Assembly (NCBI GenBank): GCA_036652795.1 | Contig: JAVVVD010000001.1 | Span: 366,098-430,097, forward strand | Source: JAVVVD01 sp036652795 | Lineage (GTDB): Bacteria; Bacillota; Clostridia; Christensenellales; CAG-138 | Length of the DNA stretch: 64,000 nucleotides | Reading direction: 5' to 3' | In this document: positions 62,261 through 64,000 of the stretch, in pieces | Numbering within the stretch: the first letter of the stretch is position 1 | How the letters are laid out: each line of letters starts with the position of its first letter | Notes under the pieces: model-generated | What the model saw: only the letters and a program-made list of their open reading frames with translations | Told to the model about the DNA's origin: nothing | Database searches by the model: none | Made by a program: the position numbers and the translations under genes

Positions 62261-62914
62261 TTATCTATTTTCATTTTTAATATTTTCTATTTCCGTCATA
62301 TATCGGTAAATGGTTTTTTCAGATACAAATATCATACGCGCAATGGAATGAATGACTCCCTTAATTCTTAGAAGTCCGCTAGCGCTTATTGCACGCACAG
62401 TCTCCAACTTCTGTTTTTTCGAGAACTGCTCCACCGATACTCCAAACCGCCTTTGCATTTGCACTATTATTTCATCAATAACCGTTTCCGGTGATGGGCT
62501 AATGGTTTCAAGCGTAGAATTCTCTTTGGTAAATCCAACAAAGTTTTCAAGGTTTTCATATGATTCCACAAGCTTTGTAACATCAATATTTACGCACAAT
62601 AGCCCTATTGGAATTACGCTGCCATTACGTATAAACATTGTTGAGGATCGCATTAATATTTTGCCATCATCTGTACGCCCAGTATACCCTGAAATAAAAT
62701 CATGGTTTTCATATAGCCTTTGATTTAGTATGTCCACTGCGTACTGCGTTAACGGAGCTCCAAGCTTACGGTTGGTAATATTGCCAACGATATAAAATAC
62801 AGAACTTGCCTGATTTTCAAGATTATGTATCAGTACCTCGCTGTTTCCACAATTTAAAGATTGGATATAATCTGCAATAGGGATATAAGTTCTTAAAAGT
62901 TCTTCGTTGAACAT
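62261..62914 (-). CDS. YheO/DauR-family PAS-HTH transcriptional regulator
   Basis: The 217-residue protein has a YheO-like PAS region (about residues 10-120, with SGYTGRTDDGKILMRSS and IGLLCVNIDV) and a C-terminal helix-turn-helix (about 165-213, GLLRIKGVIHSIARMIFVSE then KTIYRYM). DauR in Pseudomonas, from this family, represses D-arginine catabolism. The gene lies 41 bases before the PLP lyase, on the same strand, so it probably controls the operon in response to its substrate. GGAGG precedes the ATG. Confidence 0.9.
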   Translation of the reverse strand: MFNEELLRTYIPIADYIQSLNCGNSEVLIHNLENQASSVFYIVGNITNRKLGAPLTQYAVDILNQRLYENHDFISGYTGRTDDGKILMRSSTMFIRNGSVIPIGLLCVNIDVTKLVESYENLENFVGFTKENSTLETISPSPETVIDEIIVQMQRRFGVSVEQFSKKQKLETVRAISASGLLRIKGVIHSIARMIFVSEKTIYRYMTEIENIKNENR

Positions 62915-63162
62915 TGCATATCCTCCATAATCCGATTGTGAAATTGAGAATTACTTCTTGCTTGTTTGGCATTATAATATATAATTCCAGTATTGTAAAG
63001 GGCAAATTAAGATATTTAGTCACAATATTCATTATTACGCCCATTAATCGGGAAATACATGACAATATTATATAATATGTTATATATTTATGCGAACTAT
63101 TTCCCATAATAAACTTGTCTTAATTACATTGGGCCTGGTATGCCCTTTGATTTATCAATAAA
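62915..63162. other. A/T-rich intergenic region upstream of the regulator
   Basis: No gene is seen here. The minus strand reads repeated TATAATATA and CAATAT, so a promoter for the regulator-operon is likely, but no clear -35/-10 pair could be fixed. A short GGGC...GCCC hairpin is at about 63131-63144. Confidence 0.4.
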
Positions 63163-63193
63163 ATGATATGCTGAAATTTTTTCGGCATATCAT
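63163..63193 (-). terminator. Terminator-like hairpin upstream of the IS remnant
   Basis: A 13-base stem ATGATATGCCGAA/TTCAGCATATCAT (one G-T pair) with a 5-base loop is followed by TTTTATTG on the minus strand. It could be the original terminator of the acetyltransferase gene to its right, now separated from it by the transposase remnant. Confidence 0.6.
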
Positions 63194-63211
63194 CTTCGGT
63201 TATCCACTCAC

Positions 63212-63559
63212 CTATTTGTTGGAATTGTCATGGCAGTAGAAGAAAGCGGCTACGTCAAATCCTATCACTGCACTTTGGAGGTATAGCTTTTTGCGCAGTA
63301 GCTTTTATTATGCATCAAAGCCAAAGCCGCCAGATGCTAAATTTGAGAATGCAGTAATAGATGGATTTCATAAAAGCCGTAATAATTACGGCGCAAAAAG
63401 CTAAAAAATATGCTGACACGAAAAGGTGTTTTCGCTTCAAAGCGTCACATAAGCAAACTGATGAAGACGTATGATTAAATTTCAATTACACCTTTAACCT
63501 TAAAAAGAACAAAGGTAATTCGTGTAAATAGCGATGATGTTTGTAACGTTGTTAAATGA
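63212..63559 (+). pseudogene. IS3-family transposase OrfB remnant (N-terminal part, three disruptions)
   Basis: Reading all plus frames gives pieces that join into one IS3 OrfB start: VMAVEESGYVKS..TLEV in one frame until TAG 63284-63286; from 63285 in the next frame LRSSFYYASKPKPPDAK, FENAVIDGFHKSRNNYGAK; then after loss of one A in the A-run 63395-63399, LKNMLTRKGVFASKRHISKL and MKTYD; then a TAA (63476-63478) and the same frame goes on with RVNSDDVCNVVK. The SRNNYGxKKLK and the KRHISKLMK patterns are typical of the HTH_21 region of IS3/IS150 transposases. The DDE catalytic core is missing, and no terminal repeats were found, so it is a dead fragment. Confidence 0.85.
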
Positions 63560-63565
63560 TTATAC

Positions 63566-64000
63566 TCATAATGTACGGGAATAAAGACGCACCTCATTTA
63601 TGCGATAGCATATTTTCTCCAGCTCTTCTTTTCTTGACTGGGAGGCGTCAAAGATAAGCTCCTCTGGACCATATATCCCATCAACGAAAGACTGATTAAG
63701 CAATTCTTTGCATTTTTTCCCTTGTGCATAACAACGAATCCATGTCTGCGACTTGTCTAACGCAAACCCTATTTTATTATAAAAAGAGTTGGCAGCGATA
63801 TCGTCCTGCGTCCACAATTCACAGTAGCTAACTCCATTTTTCATAAGTTCTGCTTTTGCTTGTTCCCAAAGACGGTTTGCCACACCACACCTGCGATATT
63901 CAGGCAAAACAGCCATATGCCAGATGATAGCGCCCCTTCCCTTATCCTTATACAATAAATCATCTGAATCAATCTCTATATCAATTATGCCAATGATGAT
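63566..64000 (-). CDS. GNAT-family acetyltransferase (partial, N-terminus off window)
   Basis: The frame is open across the right edge, and the visible 144 residues hold the C-terminal part of a GNAT fold: WHMAVLPEYRRCGVANRLW is motif A with the acetyl-CoA-binding R/Q-x-x-G-x-A pattern, and FYNKIGFALDKSQTW is motif B. A 45-residue tail after it is not typical of GNATs and ends RINEVRLYSRTL. A TTG at 63955 is unlikely to be the true start because the frame continues with sensible beta sequence (IIGIIDIEID). Substrate unknown. Confidence 0.85.
   Translation of the reverse strand: MIIGIIDIEIDSDDLLYKDKGRGAIIWHMAVLPEYRRCGVANRLWEQAKAELMKNGVSYCELWTQDDIAANSFYNKIGFALDKSQTWIRCYAQGKKCKELLNQSFVDGIYGPEELIFDASQSRKEELEKICYRINEVRLYSRTL

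Noticed and set aside
62823..63107. Minus-strand open frame of 94 codons upstream of the regulator
   Set aside because: It overlaps the regulator start in another frame, lies in A/T-rich promoter-like DNA, has no ribosome site and no recognisable pattern.

Overview
The window is chromosomal DNA from an endospore-forming member of the Bacillota, most likely an anaerobic Clostridia lineage. The evidence is the sporulation gene set (spo0A, spoIVB, spoIIM, the whole spoIIIAA-AH run, bofA-like, gerW-like, ymxH-like), a T-box leader in front of pheST, an Asp23/AmaP/DUF2273 envelope-stress trio, and a biotin-dependent sodium-pump decarboxylase. Almost everything from 1 to 42182 is on the minus strand. 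No rRNA, tRNA or CRISPR array was seen. The only mobile-element trace is a broken IS3-family transposase near 63.2-63.6 kb.

Layout, listed left to right (minus-strand genes are transcribed right to left). 1-1897: sodium-pump decarboxylase subunits delta, biotin carrier and beta (beta runs off the left edge). 2069-7011: rluB, a DacB/DacF-type carboxypeptidase, gerW-like ytfJ, DUF2953, scpB, scpA and a site-2 protease, an order close to the Bacillus subtilis scpA-scpB-dacB-rluB region. 7113-10214: a catalytically dead DacF-like protein, deoB and spoIIM. 10271-21428: spo0A, spoIVB, recN, argR, nadK, tlyA, ispA, xseB, xseA, folD, nusB and the Asp23 trio; this is the classic nusB-to-spo0A block with nadK added and no dxs. 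21516-26712: spoIIIAH back to spoIIIAA, with an unknown membrane protein upstream. 26799-32395: pgeF, nrdR, ymxH-like, pheT, pheS and the T-box. 32424-41262: a beta-CASP nuclease, a SEC-C protein, isocitrate dehydrogenase, then a wall-precursor cluster (D-Ala-D-Ala ligase, a MurF with a membrane domain, an alpha/beta hydrolase, a GlmU-like protein with a ruined uridylyltransferase half) and MscL. 41445-53650: a mixed-strand stretch with a sirtuin, an aminotransferase, bofA/yaaL-like genes, a folate ECF component, two large surface or membrane proteins transcribed divergently, CtpB-like protease, TtcA-like thiolase and small membrane proteins.

The most interesting system is at 53862-62914. A YheO/DauR-type PAS-HTH regulator is followed on the same strand by a threonine-synthase-like PLP lyase, a complete five-part Dpp/Opp peptide ABC transporter, a divergent alanine-racemase-like enzyme and a RidA imine deaminase. 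Together they look like an operon for importing small peptides or amino acids and catabolising them through racemisation and beta-elimination, with RidA clearing the reactive enamine/imine. The substrate is not known.

Other points for follow-up are two enzymes that keep the fold but lose catalytic residues (DacF-like 7113-8252; N-terminal half of GlmU-like 39495-40766), a SpoIIIAF reduced to its membrane hairpin, an internal duplication in the decarboxylase delta subunit, and two genes whose Shine-Dalgarno sequence lies inside an upstream hairpin. Product calls rest on reading motifs and gene order by eye; no database search was possible.
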